Positions 7,837-17,400 of a stretch of DNA of 39,954 bases are shown here, in pieces. How positions within the stretch are numbered: the first letter of the stretch is position 1; each line of letters starts with the position of its first letter. The position numbers and the translations under genes were made by a program. The notes under the pieces are model-generated. The model saw nothing but the letters and a program-made list of their open reading frames with translations. It ran no database searches and was not told where the DNA came from. Where the stretch lies: assembly GCA_900315925.1 (NCBI GenBank), contig ONAV01000012.1, positions 1-39,954 on the forward strand, given 5' to 3'. The DNA is from an uncultured Selenomonadales bacterium. GTDB taxonomy: Bacteria > Bacillota > Negativicutes > Acidaminococcales > Acidaminococcaceae.

Positions 7837-9519
7837 ATGAAACGATTATTCCTCCTGCTCTGTTTGTTATTATCTGTTGAGGTTCAGGCTCTCGCGCGGA
7901 CACCCCTGATGCCGGTAGATAATTTGAAAGCAGGGATGCGGGGTTATGCAAAAACCGTAATTTCCGGTGATACGATAGAGACGTTTCCGGTGGAGGTGCT
8001 GGGAGTCACGGGCAGTGAGTCCATGGGTTACCAGATTCTGATCCGGGCTGGCGGCGGCGTAATGGAACGCAGCGGCGGTATCGCCCAGGGAATGAGCGGC
8101 AGTCCGGTGTATATTGACGGAAAACTGGCGGGGGCCATTGCGTATGGCACGGCATTCAGCGATCCGCATTATTGCCTGCTGACGCCCATCCAGGATATGC
8201 TGGACCTTTTGGATAAACCGGAACCGCACCGACCGGATGCAAAAGCTTCTTTATTGCCGAAGGGTACGCCCTTGCTGGCAGGCGGCTTTGAACCGGCAGG
8301 TATTTCCGTATTGCAGGAAGCTCTGGAGCCTATGGGCGTGACAGTGACCGATGCCGGTGTTTCCGGCGGCGTTTCCTCTGATAAGGAACTGGAACCGGGA
8401 AGTTCGGTAGGAGCGGCCCTGATACAGGGCGACCTGACGCTGGGGGCGCTGGGGACCGTGACCTGGACGGATGAACGGGGCAGGATCCTTGCCTTCGGCC
8501 ATCCCTTTATGAAACGGGGGAATGCTGATTTTTTCCTGACCAGGACATGGGTGCTGGCTTCCATTCCCAATTTGCAGACGGCCTATAAGATCGGTACTAT
8601 CGGAGCGGCCGCCGGTTCTTTCAATCAAGATCGCAATGCGGGGATTGCAGGACAGATCGGACGTCTGCCTGCCTATATACCGTTATATGTTTCCGTCTCT
8701 GACTCTACCCGGTCCCGGAACGGAAGCGCCAGGGTAAAAATTGTCAATGACGAGTATCTGGCTCCAACGCTTGCGGCCTCTGTGCTGACCAGTCAGGCTG
8801 CCAAAATTGCTGATCACGGGACAGGGGGCAGCGCCCGTATTCTGTTCGATATAACGGCACAGGACAGTAAAGGGGAATTACTGCATATTTCCCGGGAAAA
8901 CATGTATTTTGACAAGGCGGCGATTCTAAAACAGCTGCCGACTGAACTGCAGGAAACCGTACAGGTCCTGTTGCAGAATAAGCTGGAAAGGGTACGGATC
9001 ACCAATATTGACGTGAATGTGGACGCCAGTACGGAAAGTCTGGTGGCAGAGATAAAAAAGGCGGAAGTGGAAGAAAAGGAACCCAAAGCCGGGGATACCA
9101 TCCACCTGAAGGTTACGCTGAAACCCTACCGGGGACAGGAGTTCGTCCGGAAGGTTGCTTATAAGCTGCCCGGCGATGCTTCCGGCACCATCCGCTTAAA
9201 TGTGAGGGGCGGAGCCTCTCTGGCCTGGATTCAGGAGCTGCTGCGGAAGCAGAAAGAGGGCGGCGAATCCCAGGCCAAAAAGGAAGAACGGAAAAAAGAT
9301 ATAAAACTTTCGGATTATGTGCGGGAGGTCAACAAAGCGGACCGCAACAATGATATTATTATCGAATACGCACCGGACACAAAACGAAAAGCTGTCCGGG
9401 AGGGAGAAGAGGAAGAGGCTTCGCTGGCCTCGCTGCTGTCAGGCGGTCGCAATAAACAGTCGGTAGCCATTGACTATATTGTTGACGGAGAGCAGAAGGT
9501 CACTGTCAAACTGCCTTAA
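7837..9519 (+). CDS. Exported SpoIVB-type (S55) peptidase-domain protein
   Basis: 560 residues from ATG 7837, which gives a signal peptide (MKRLFLLLCLLLSVEVQALA) behind AAGGGA; the longer frame from 7804 has none. Residues about 24-125 match the S55 domain seen in diderm bacteria: GMRGYAKTVI, then SGGIAQGMSGSPVYIDGKLAGAIAYG, with the candidate nucleophile Ser in GMSGSP (87 or 89). A second conserved block, GRILAFGHPFMKRG, supplies a candidate His222. In SpoIVB of spore formers the His precedes the Ser; here the order is reversed, so the catalytic arrangement is uncertain. The last 150 residues are highly charged and helical. Promoter at 7760; mlaEFD follows 108 bases later, suggesting an envelope role, possibly regulated proteolysis. 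The substrate is unknown. Confidence 0.8.
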   Translation: MKRLFLLLCLLLSVEVQALARTPLMPVDNLKAGMRGYAKTVISGDTIETFPVEVLGVTGSESMGYQILIRAGGGVMERSGGIAQGMSGSPVYIDGKLAGAIAYGTAFSDPHYCLLTPIQDMLDLLDKPEPHRPDAKASLLPKGTPLLAGGFEPAGISVLQEALEPMGVTVTDAGVSGGVSSDKELEPGSSVGAALIQGDLTLGALGTVTWTDERGRILAFGHPFMKRGNADFFLTRTWVLASIPNLQTAYKIGTIGAAAGSFNQDRNAGIAGQIGRLPAYIPLYVSVSDSTRSRNGSARVKIVNDEYLAPTLAASVLTSQAAKIADHGTGGSARILFDITAQDSKGELLHISRENMYFDKAAILKQLPTELQETVQVLLQNKLERVRITNIDVNVDASTESLVAEIKKAEVEEKEPKAGDTIHLKVTLKPYRGQEFVRKVAYKLPGDASGTIRLNVRGGASLAWIQELLRKQKEGGESQAKKEERKKDIKLSDYVREVNKADRNNDIIIEYAPDTKRKAVREGEEEEASLASLLSGGRNKQSVAIDYIVDGEQKVTVKLP

Positions 9520-9627
9520 ATTTGTCATAAGTTTTTCGTATTCTGTATTTGGGGTTATGGTTTTATGCATTCTGATTGGAAAAGCATAGTACCAGAAACC
9601 TGTATTACATGGAAAGGAGAGCAGCAT

Positions 9628-10404
9628 ATGCTTCAAGATATATGCACTTTTGTGGGTGCCGTAGTCCTGAACTTTTGCCGGGTTACCGGACAAATGATGC
9701 TGCTTTTTTTGGATACGCTGTCAAAAGTCAGGGAGGTCAGCATTAAGGAGATGCTGCGTCAGATGGCTCTTTTGGGGGCGGATTCTCTGCCGATTGTCCT
9801 GCTGACCATGCTGTGTACCGGCATGGTGTTCTCTGTACAGACGGCTAAAGAGTTTGTAGCCCTGGGGGCTTCCGGAACCGTAGGCGGAATTGTAGCCATT
9901 GCCATGGGGCGGGAACTGGTACCCGTCCTGACAGGGGTCGTGGTTGCAGGCCGTATCGGCGCAGCGATTGCGGCGGAACTGGGGACCATGAAAGTGACGG
10001 AGCAGATCGATGCGTTGCGGGTCATGGCCACAAGTCCTGTACAGTATCTGGTAGTGCCGCGGTTTCTGGCCATCGCGATGATGATGCCGGTGCTGGTGGT
10101 ATTCGGTAATTTTATCGGCAATGCGGGCGGCTATTTTGTAGCCCATTATTATGCGGATATCGGTTCCATGACATATCTGAATTCTATCCGGCAGCTTTGT
10201 GTAACGTTTGATGTGGTTGGAGGGATGATCAAGGGCGTTGTGTTCGGTGCCATCATCAGCATCGTCGGATGTTTTAAAGGACTCAATGCAAAACAGGGCG
10301 CCGAAGGGGTCGGTCTGGCGACCACGGCATCGGTCGTCCTCTCCATCATATTGATTTTTATCTTTGATTACTTTCTGACCGTACTGTTGTATGTAGATAA
10401 ATAA
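9628..10404 (+). CDS. mlaE: MlaE-type lipid ABC transporter permease
   Basis: 258 residues. ATG 9628 is preferred over an upstream ATG at 9565 because AAAGGAGA lies 7 bases before it and the resulting N-terminus is typical. Inner-membrane permease of the Mla/MCE phospholipid transporter. Seen: several hydrophobic helices, the family core GRIGAAIAAELGTMKVTEQIDALRVM, VPRFLAIAMMMPVLV, and VFGAIISIVGCFKGL near the C-terminus. It is followed 10 bases later by the ATPase mlaF and then by mlaD, so the minimal MlaFED complex is encoded as one unit. MlaB, MlaC and MlaA homologues are not adjacent. The substrate (phospholipid) is inferred from the family. Confidence 0.94.
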   Translation: MLQDICTFVGAVVLNFCRVTGQMMLLFLDTLSKVREVSIKEMLRQMALLGADSLPIVLLTMLCTGMVFSVQTAKEFVALGASGTVGGIVAIAMGRELVPVLTGVVVAGRIGAAIAAELGTMKVTEQIDALRVMATSPVQYLVVPRFLAIAMMMPVLVVFGNFIGNAGGYFVAHYYADIGSMTYLNSIRQLCVTFDVVGGMIKGVVFGAIISIVGCFKGLNAKQGAEGVGLATTASVVLSIILIFIFDYFLTVLLYVDK

Positions 10405-10414
10405 GTGAGGCATA

Positions 10415-11179
10415 ATGGCGGAATCTGTGATTTCCCTGCAGGGCGTGGAGTTGGCCTTTGGCGAAAAGAAAGTGCTGCAGGGGGTTGACCTGGAAGTAAA
10501 AAAAGGAGAGACCATGGCGGTCATCGGGCCGTCGGGTACCGGTAAGAGCACGATTCTGAAAGTGCTGATCGGGCTGTTGGAACCTACAGGCGGAAAAGTC
10601 TGCATTGAAGGACAGGATGTATCCCACCTGACAGAGGAGGAATGGAACGAGATCCGTAAGCATATAGGGATGGTGTTCCAATACTCCGCGCTGTTTGACT
10701 TTCTGGATGTGGGGGAAAACGTTGCCTTTGGTCTGCGGCAGCATTTCCGGCTGCAGGAAGAAGAGATCCGGCAGAAAGTGGATGAACTGTTGCAGGATGT
10801 GGGGATGCTGGATGCCAAAGACATGTATCCGGTAGAACTGTCCGGAGGCATGAAAAAGCGGGTAAGCCTGGCCAGGGCCCTGGCGTTTGGCCCGCGTATC
10901 GTGCTCTATGACGAGCCTACGGCCGGACTGGATCCCATACGCATGATGAACATCAGCCGTCTGATTCGAAAGACGCAGCGTAAACATAAGGTGACCTCAA
11001 TTCTGGTGACACATGATATGGATTCGGTATACGAGGCGGCCGACAGGGTGGCGCTGATTAACAACGGAAAGATTGTGGCAGTAGGAACACCGGAGGAATT
11101 CAGACACTCGGAGAATCCCCTAATCCGGGGATTCATTACCGGGGAAGAGATAGCAGGAGCGACGGAGGCATTTCGATGA
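10415..11179 (+). CDS. mlaF: MlaF-type lipid ABC transporter ATPase
   Basis: 254 residues; cytoplasmic ATPase driving the MlaE permease. Seen: Walker A GPSGTGKST (about 38-46), Q-loop in GMVFQYSALF, ABC signature LSGGMKKRVSLARAL, Walker B IVLYDEPTAGLDP, and the switch His in VTHDMDS. The signature LSGGM (rather than LSGGQ) is usual for MlaF proteins. Ribosome site AGTGAGG just before ATG 10415; its stop overlaps the start of mlaD by four bases (ATGA), indicating translational coupling. Confidence 0.95.
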   Translation: MAESVISLQGVELAFGEKKVLQGVDLEVKKGETMAVIGPSGTGKSTILKVLIGLLEPTGGKVCIEGQDVSHLTEEEWNEIRKHIGMVFQYSALFDFLDVGENVAFGLRQHFRLQEEEIRQKVDELLQDVGMLDAKDMYPVELSGGMKKRVSLARALAFGPRIVLYDEPTAGLDPIRMMNISRLIRKTQRKHKVTSILVTHDMDSVYEAADRVALINNGKIVAVGTPEEFRHSENPLIRGFITGEEIAGATEAFR

Positions 11180-12456
11180 AAACAAGTGAAACAAAGGTCG
11201 GTGCCCTGACACTGGGCGGAGCTGTGATTCTGGCAGGGATGATCAGCTTTTTGGGGGCCTTTAAACTTTTTGACGGCGGGTATGACCTGCATGTATCTTA
11301 TCCTTCGGTGAACGGTCTTCAGGTCGGCAGCGCGGTACGGTATGCAGGGGTTCCCATCGGGTCAGTGAAATCGGCCAGGGTAGAACCGGACCAGGTCGTC
11401 ATCACCATGCGTGTCAACGGCGATGTAAAAATACCCCAGGAAGCGGAATTTTCCATCGGTTCGGACGGAGTGATGGGGGAAAAATTCGTGGATGTACGCC
11501 CGCCTAAAAAGTACAGCGGGGTATTTGTGAAACCGGGCAGCAGTCTGACCGGCCAGTCCAGCGGAGATATCAACGAGTTTATGGCCAATTCCGGCAAGGT
11601 GCTGGAAAAAGTGGAAGGCATTGCGGACGCTCTCAACAACGTGTTTGGTGATAAAGAAGTCCAGAAATCCATGCGGGACGGTTTCATCAATGCCAGGGAA
11701 ATCAGTAATAATCTGAACAAATTTACCAAGGTGATGGCTGAATCCGCCAAGGAAAACCAGGCGGAAATTAAGAATATGGTTGCCCAGTTCAATCAGATGA
11801 GCGTAAAAATGAATCAGGCCATGGGACATCTGGAAAGCCTGATGGAAGGCGCGGACGCTAATGGGCAGACTGGCAGGAACGTAGCGGTCATGGCTAAAAA
11901 TCTGGCTGTGACCAGTAAAAATCTGGAAGATATTACCCAGACCCTGGCTGACGTGGCACGGGATCCCCAGACAAAGGAGGATCTGAAGGCGACCATTCAT
12001 AATGCCCGGGGTGTGACGGAGCGGGCCAATAAGATGTTGGGCATGGGCGACGGGATGAAAGTGAAAACCCATGTGGACGTGTTCCATAACGTCAAAGGCG
12101 GAAACTGGCGCAGCAATTTCGGTATGCAGTTTGACAAGGAAAAGAAAGGAACCTATGGCTATCTGGGCGCTTCCAGCATCGGGGACGATACCAAGCTGGA
12201 CCTGTATTTTGGCAAGCGGTTCCATAACCTGGATGTGAGCACCGGCGCCATGCAGGGAAAATTTGGCGTAGGACTTGGCTATAATATTAATGACAGATTC
12301 CGAATCTATTCCCAGTTGTATGATTTCAGCCACAGCAAACTGCGGCTGGGAGGGGAATATATGCTCAAGGATAAATTATTCCTGGTAGGAGAAGGTCTGG
12401 ACCTGCTTCATGGCAGCAAGCGGGATGTGTATGTGGGCGTGAGAGCTTATTTCTGA
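11176..12456 (+). CDS. mlaD: MlaD-type MCE protein with C-terminal beta-barrel-like extension
   Basis: 426 residues, far longer than the E. coli MlaD (about 180). Layout: a membrane anchor at about 10-32; an MCE domain at about 35-120 (YPSVNGLQVGSAVRYAGVPIG, FSIGSDGVMGEKFVDVRP); a long helical region at about 125-290 with regular Asn/Lys/Met-rich heptads; then about 295-426, alternating strands (FGVGLGYNINDRFRIYSQLYD, GVRAYF at the end) with the terminal Phe typical of outer-membrane barrels. Known: in Veillonella the Mla system was shown to use a long MlaD as a trans-envelope bridge reaching the outer membrane. The same architecture is inferred here: inner-membrane anchor, helical tube, outer-membrane barrel. 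This would explain why no mlaA or mlaC is adjacent. ATG 11176 with GGAGG 8 bases before. Confidence 0.93.
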   Translation: MKTSETKVGALTLGGAVILAGMISFLGAFKLFDGGYDLHVSYPSVNGLQVGSAVRYAGVPIGSVKSARVEPDQVVITMRVNGDVKIPQEAEFSIGSDGVMGEKFVDVRPPKKYSGVFVKPGSSLTGQSSGDINEFMANSGKVLEKVEGIADALNNVFGDKEVQKSMRDGFINAREISNNLNKFTKVMAESAKENQAEIKNMVAQFNQMSVKMNQAMGHLESLMEGADANGQTGRNVAVMAKNLAVTSKNLEDITQTLADVARDPQTKEDLKATIHNARGVTERANKMLGMGDGMKVKTHVDVFHNVKGGNWRSNFGMQFDKEKKGTYGYLGASSIGDDTKLDLYFGKRFHNLDVSTGAMQGKFGVGLGYNINDRFRIYSQLYDFSHSKLRLGGEYMLKDKLFLVGEGLDLLHGSKRDVYVGVRAYF

Positions 12457-12475
12457 GAACTGATTTATAGAAAGC

Positions 12476-12508
12476 GTTTTCACCGGATAGGCCGGTTGAA
12501 ATGTTTTT
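12476..12508 (+). terminator. Terminator of the mla genes
   Basis: TTTCA-CCGG (12478-12486) pairs with CCGG-T-TGAAA (12492-12501) with one bulged T and a five-base loop, followed by TGTTTTT. Moderately strong. Confidence 0.6.
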
Positions 12509-12520
12509 ACTGTTATAAAT

Positions 12521-12550
12521 TTGACTTTTTTGTCAAAAACCATATATAAT
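12521..12550 (+). promoter_or_regulatory. Promoter of the tolC-like gene, with a palindrome over the -35
   Basis: TTGACT (12521-12526), 18 bases, then TATAAT (12545-12550). The -35 forms one half of a perfect inverted repeat TTGAC-T6-GTCAA (12521-12536), a possible operator. Confidence 0.75.
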
Positions 12551-12591
12551 TATTTGGCTGACTTAGTAGTCAGAAAAATGGAGGTATGGAC

Positions 12592-14073
12592 ATGGAAATG
12601 AAAAAAACGGCACGTACCGCTCTGTTAAGTGCGTTGTTTACCGTATTGCTGGCGCCGGGAGCGTTTGCGGAAAAAAGTCTGTCGATTGATCTGCAGACAG
12701 CCATCGACAAGGCGTTTAAAACCCATGCGGATATAAAGATTGCAGAATACGCGCTGGACGCGAATCGGGCAAATTATAATGCGGCCCGGGAAACCTTCGG
12801 ACCTCAGGTGACGTTTTCCCATAAGACGACCCGGGGCGGTTACTGGGAGGAACAGTATATAGGCGGCGGGGTTTACTCTAAAAATCTCGGAACATCACAC
12901 ACTAACAGGTTTAATCTTTCCGTACCCATTTTTAACCCCGGTCTGAATGCTGCGGAAAAACAGGCAAAGGCCAGATACCAGAGCAGCGTGCTGGGAGAGG
13001 AACTGGCGTTTATTACGATGAAACAGACAGTTTCCAATGCGTACTATACGTTGCTGGCAGCGATAGATGCCCAACAGGTCTGTGAGCAGTCCGTAATCGC
13101 TTTACAAGATCATCTGAAAAATGTGCAGGCCCAGTATGATGTGGGCGTAGTGGCCAAGGTGGACCTGCTCCGCAGTGAGGTGGAACTGACCTCGGCCCAG
13201 CAGGATCTGATCAAAGCGGAAAACCGCCACAACATTGCGGAAGCCCGACTGAACAATATGATAGGAATTGACCAGGATACCAAACTAAATCCGGTGGAGG
13301 AATTGGGATATAAGGAGTATAAAGAAGTGCTTCCCAACTGTATCAACTATGCGATGCTCCATCGGCTGGACCTGCAGCAAAGCCGTCTGCAGGTAAAAGT
13401 GGCGGAAGCGGCGTTGAACGCGGCTAAAGCCGGATGGATGCCTTCTGTTTCCGGTTCCCTTTCCAACAGCTGGTCGGACGACAGATGGCCTGGTACCGAG
13501 GGCAGCAACTGGGGTGTTGGCGTAGATGTAAACATGAATGTGTTTGACAGTGGTGTGACAAAATCCAAAGTAGCTGCTGCCAAGGCGAATCTGATGACTG
13601 CCAAGGAATCCTATCGGCAGGATACGGATAACGTAGAACTGGATGTGCGGAACTGCTACAACACATTGCGGGAAGCGGAACGTCGTATTTCAACTACACA
13701 GGTTGCTGTATCCAAGGCAGAGGAAGATTACCATATTGCTCAGGTCCGTTATGAGGCCGGTGTAGGCACCAACACGGACGTATTGGATGCGCAGGTAGCA
13801 CTCCATCAGGCGCGGAATAATTTCAATACATCTTTATATGACTATAACCTTGCCAAGGTGGCTCTGGATACCGCCATGGGCATTGAAGCCCGTCCTTCCG
13901 ATTACCAATACCTGACCTACGGCGAACGTTATAAAGCGACCAAAGCCGTGTATAATGCAGCGGTAGAAACTACGGATTCTGACAAAACGATTAAAGAAAC
14001 GGTGAAGACGCTGGAAAAAGCCCGGGCAGAACGGCGAAAAGCCGCGTCGGCAGCAAAAATGAAAACTGAATAA
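12592..14073 (+). CDS. tolC: TolC-family outer-membrane efflux protein
   Basis: 493 residues from ATG 12592, chosen because GGAGG ends 7 bases before it; ATG 12586 sits almost on top of the ribosome site. Outer-membrane channel that pairs with inner-membrane pumps or type I secretion systems. Seen: signal peptide (cleavage near GAFA-EKS), then two repeats of the outer-membrane-factor fold: the first with long helices around DHLKNVQAQYDVGVVAKVDLLRSEVELTSAQQDLIKAE, the second with YHIAQVRYEAGVGTNTDVLDAQVALHQARNNF, the family's two matching alpha-barrel motifs. The last 50 residues are charged and extend beyond the fold. It has its own promoter and terminator, so it is a single-gene unit. Partner pumps are not in the window. 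The symbol denotes the family, not a proven orthologue. Confidence 0.93.
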   Translation: MEMKKTARTALLSALFTVLLAPGAFAEKSLSIDLQTAIDKAFKTHADIKIAEYALDANRANYNAARETFGPQVTFSHKTTRGGYWEEQYIGGGVYSKNLGTSHTNRFNLSVPIFNPGLNAAEKQAKARYQSSVLGEELAFITMKQTVSNAYYTLLAAIDAQQVCEQSVIALQDHLKNVQAQYDVGVVAKVDLLRSEVELTSAQQDLIKAENRHNIAEARLNNMIGIDQDTKLNPVEELGYKEYKEVLPNCINYAMLHRLDLQQSRLQVKVAEAALNAAKAGWMPSVSGSLSNSWSDDRWPGTEGSNWGVGVDVNMNVFDSGVTKSKVAAAKANLMTAKESYRQDTDNVELDVRNCYNTLREAERRISTTQVAVSKAEEDYHIAQVRYEAGVGTNTDVLDAQVALHQARNNFNTSLYDYNLAKVALDTAMGIEARPSDYQYLTYGERYKATKAVYNAAVETTDSDKTIKETVKTLEKARAERRKAASAAKMKTE

Positions 14074-14110
14074 CCGTATCAGACGGATTGGAAAGTTATT
14101 GGATACACAG

Positions 14111-14161
14111 ACTGTTGGCTGCGATTTCATTTTCGGATGATGACCGGCCAACAGTTTTTTT
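14111..14161 (+). terminator. Terminator of the tolC-like gene
   Basis: ACTGTTGGC (14111-14119) and GCCAACAGT (14147-14155) pair perfectly over nine bases, with a 27-base loop and seven T at the end. Confidence 0.8.
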
Positions 14162-14224
14162 GTAAAAAAGTTTGTAACCTTGGTGTTCTGCTGGAAAAAT
14201 TCACAGAAGCGATACAAAAAAATA

Positions 14225-14253
14225 CTGTAATTCCGCGGGTTTTCTGCTATAAT
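14225..14253 (+). promoter_or_regulatory. Extended -10 promoter for the TamB-like gene
   Basis: TGCTATAAT (14245-14253) is a perfect extended -10 element. The -35 (CTGTAA, 17 bases earlier) is poor, as is usual for extended -10 promoters. It leaves a leader of about 145 bases. Confidence 0.65.
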
Positions 14254-14404
14254 TATTTTAATATGGGATAATAGTGTTTTTATATCACTCGTTTTATAAA
14301 ATTATGCATCGAAATGATCCTGAAATGTACGGAATTATTTTCGAGTAATATGCTTAATATTCTATCCATAAAACCATGTAATTTAACGGAGGCGCGAATA
14401 CACG

Positions 14405-17400
14405 ATGAATCGTCTGGCAAAATGGATTGCAGGCATTGCAGTACTTTTTTGCGCCTTGTTTTTAGGTACAACACAGATTGTGCTGCCAGGTCTGCTGCAG
14501 CAGGCCGGTCCTTACGCGGAAAAGCTGGCGGCGGATTATGTGAATGGCTCGGTACAGATCGGTCCTATTACCTGGCCCGGCAGTAATACGCTTTTGATCA
14601 GGGATGTAACGGTCAGAGACAAGAAGCAGCAGAATGTTGCAACCGTACCGGAAATCCGCGTGTCGGTCAATCCGTTCAAAGCATTTTCCGGGCTGGAAAA
14701 AGCAGTTTCTTTGATAGAGCTGGAAAAGCCGACTGTTTATATTATCCAAAGCAAAGATGAAAGCTGGAACTATGAAAAGCTTTTGAAACCGTCCCAGTCT
14801 GAGACGACCCCGTTTTACGGGAAAATTAACATAAAACAGGGGACTGCCGTGGTGCAGCTGCCGGAGGGAACCTGGCAATATCAGATCGACGGCAGTGTAG
14901 ATGGTAGTTATAACCCGGCGTTTGATCTGAATTTTAAGGTAAGCGCTCCGGGGATGGAGCCCGCAACGGTCTTAGGCAGTATCGACAATAAGGGGATCGG
15001 AAAAATCGTCATGAAGTCGGACGGGGTGGACCTGGCCCCTTATCATCCGCTTGCGTTACGGTATGGGCAGGTAAAAGGAGCCGCCGGTCTGGTTACAGAT
15101 ATTGACGGAGAATGGAGCAACGATGGAAAAAATACCGTACTGAAAGGTAAAATGAACCTGCGGGATATACGGGGCAGCTATCAGATGAAGGCTCAGGATG
15201 TACCGTTCCGAATCACGGGTGCGGTGTCTTCGGCAGACCATGTTATTTCGACCGATCAGCTGCAGGTAAGCATCAACGGGCAGACCGCTGTTCTTTCCGG
15301 TACCGTGGATATCCATGACCTGGATAATCCGGAGGGACATCTTTCGTTACGGTCAGAGAAGGTTTCGTATGAGGGCGAAACCCTCACAAATATTGAAGCG
15401 GAAGCCGTAATGGCCGGGAATAAGGCTGCAATCAATTATTTCAGCGCTGCGTACAGGGGGGGCAGGATCAGCGGTCAGGGCGTATATGAATTAGAATCCG
15501 GGAAGCTGACAGGAACTGCAGATATCCGTAAGGTGACGCTTGACGGGGAAAAAGTCAATGGGGAAAAGTTCCTGCTGAATGCTGCGCTGGCTGGCAGCGG
15601 TACCTATAAACAGGAAGACGGAAAACTGAATGTTAATGTGGCAGCCAACACGATGAACCTGCAATGGCGGGACACCGTGCTCAATGTCATGGACTTTGAT
15701 GCGGATGTGACCAACGATGGCGTGGACATTCGTACGTTTTCTGCTTTTGCGGAAAGCGGGGCGCTGCAGGCCTCCGGAAAAGTATTCTTTGACGGCGGTT
15801 ACGATCTGCAGGGACGGATGGCTTCCATGCCGCTGGCTCCGGTGCTGGCGGCGGCCGGACAGGAGGGAAGCGGGCTTGTTTCTTCTTCGTATCATTTGTA
15901 CGGACAGGGAAGCCGGTTGAATTTTGAAGGTCCCGTACAGCTTCAGCAGACTTCGGTTCGGGAGCTGTTTTTGGAAAAAGGATCCGGTTATGTTACCGTG
16001 CATGATAATGTGGTGGAATTACAGGATTATGAACTGACCATGGATCAGGGCAGCCATATAGCAAACGGTACCGTCGATCTGCGGGGGGAAGAACCGCGGC
16101 TGGATTTGCTTGTTGATACGGAAAAAGTTCGTATTGAACCGCTGCTGGCGGCAGCAGGTCTGAAAGAAACAGTAGCTGCAACCGGAAATCTGACGAACCG
16201 CATGCATATCACGGGTACCTTGTCTGACCCCGGTGTACAGGGGGATGTAGATATGTCCGACGGCAGTGTGAAAGGCTATCTGATAGATTCTGTAACCGGT
16301 CGGTATTATTATCACCAGGGCGCCCTGAGGCTGGATAATATTGTCGTAAAAGCGTTATCTGCAACCTTGAAGCTGCATGGCGTCATGGATGAAGATCAGC
16401 ATCTGGATTTTCAGGCAGAGGCTGCCAATGTGGATTTGAGCCGGCTTCCGATACGGGAAGATGACGTGGCTCTGGCAGGGTACGCTTCCGCTAAAGGACA
16501 TTTGTCCGGAACTGTGAAAAAACCGTTGTTTGCCGGGGATGTTACCAGCAAAGAATTTTTTATCAATAAAGTACCGGTGCAGAATCTGAAAGGGGTTCTG
16601 GTCAGCAATGGAGATGATATCAATTCATTAAAAGGGGAATGTGAACAGACCAATACGGATGGACTGACGTCTGCCTATATGATAGACCTGAGCCTGAATA
16701 TTCCGCAGCGGGATTTGCGGGGTAAAATGGGGATCATGTATGGTGATCTGCAGAATATCCTGAAAATGGCCAGGGTCGATTTTCCTGTTAAAGGACTGGT
16801 GGCCGGTACGCTGGAGTTTAATGGTCCCAATGCGGATACCGTGGCAGATTTCTGGGGATATAACCTGGATATCAACTCGGTAAAGTATGATCAGATGGCT
16901 TTAAAAGCCAGGCTTAACAAAGGACTTTTGACGGTTGAGAATATCAGGTTGCAGGAAGACAGGGCCTTTTTCCGGGAAGGGACGATTGCCCTCCGCGGCA
17001 CGATGGATCTTCGTAAGAAGACAATGAATATGCGGGCGCATGCCGTGGATGCAAATCCGGCTATTCTGACAGCGTTTATGCAGAAACCGGTGAGCCTTAC
17101 CGGCTCGTTAAATATGACAGCACAGGTGGAAGGACCCTGGGATACACTAAAAGGAAACGGTTCTGTCCAAATTGAGCAGGGGAGTTTGGAAGACGTTACG
17201 TTTGACAGGGCGTCTGCCGACTTTGTTCTGAACAATGACATCATTATATTGTCTCAGGCCTCTGCGGAACAGGATGAATATAAATTGACGGCCGCCGGAC
17301 GGATCCCGGTGGATGTATTCCGCGCAAAGAAAAACCGAAAAAATCCCAATGCCCAAATGGATGTCAAGGTAGATTTTAATAAGGCGAGCCTGGCGGTTTT

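Larger units (their letters stand above)
14074..14404. other. 331-base gap between tolC and tamB
   Basis: It holds the tolC terminator (14111-14161) and an extended -10 promoter (about 14225-14253) reading toward the TamB-like gene. The remaining 150 bases are AT-rich leader without any credible ORF; I see no further structure there. Confidence 0.7.

Noticed and set aside
7837-9519. Sporulation protein SpoIVB
   Set aside because: The signal peptide, the reversed motif order, the missing PDZ-like layout and the lack of sporulation genes around it argue for an envelope S55 family member instead.
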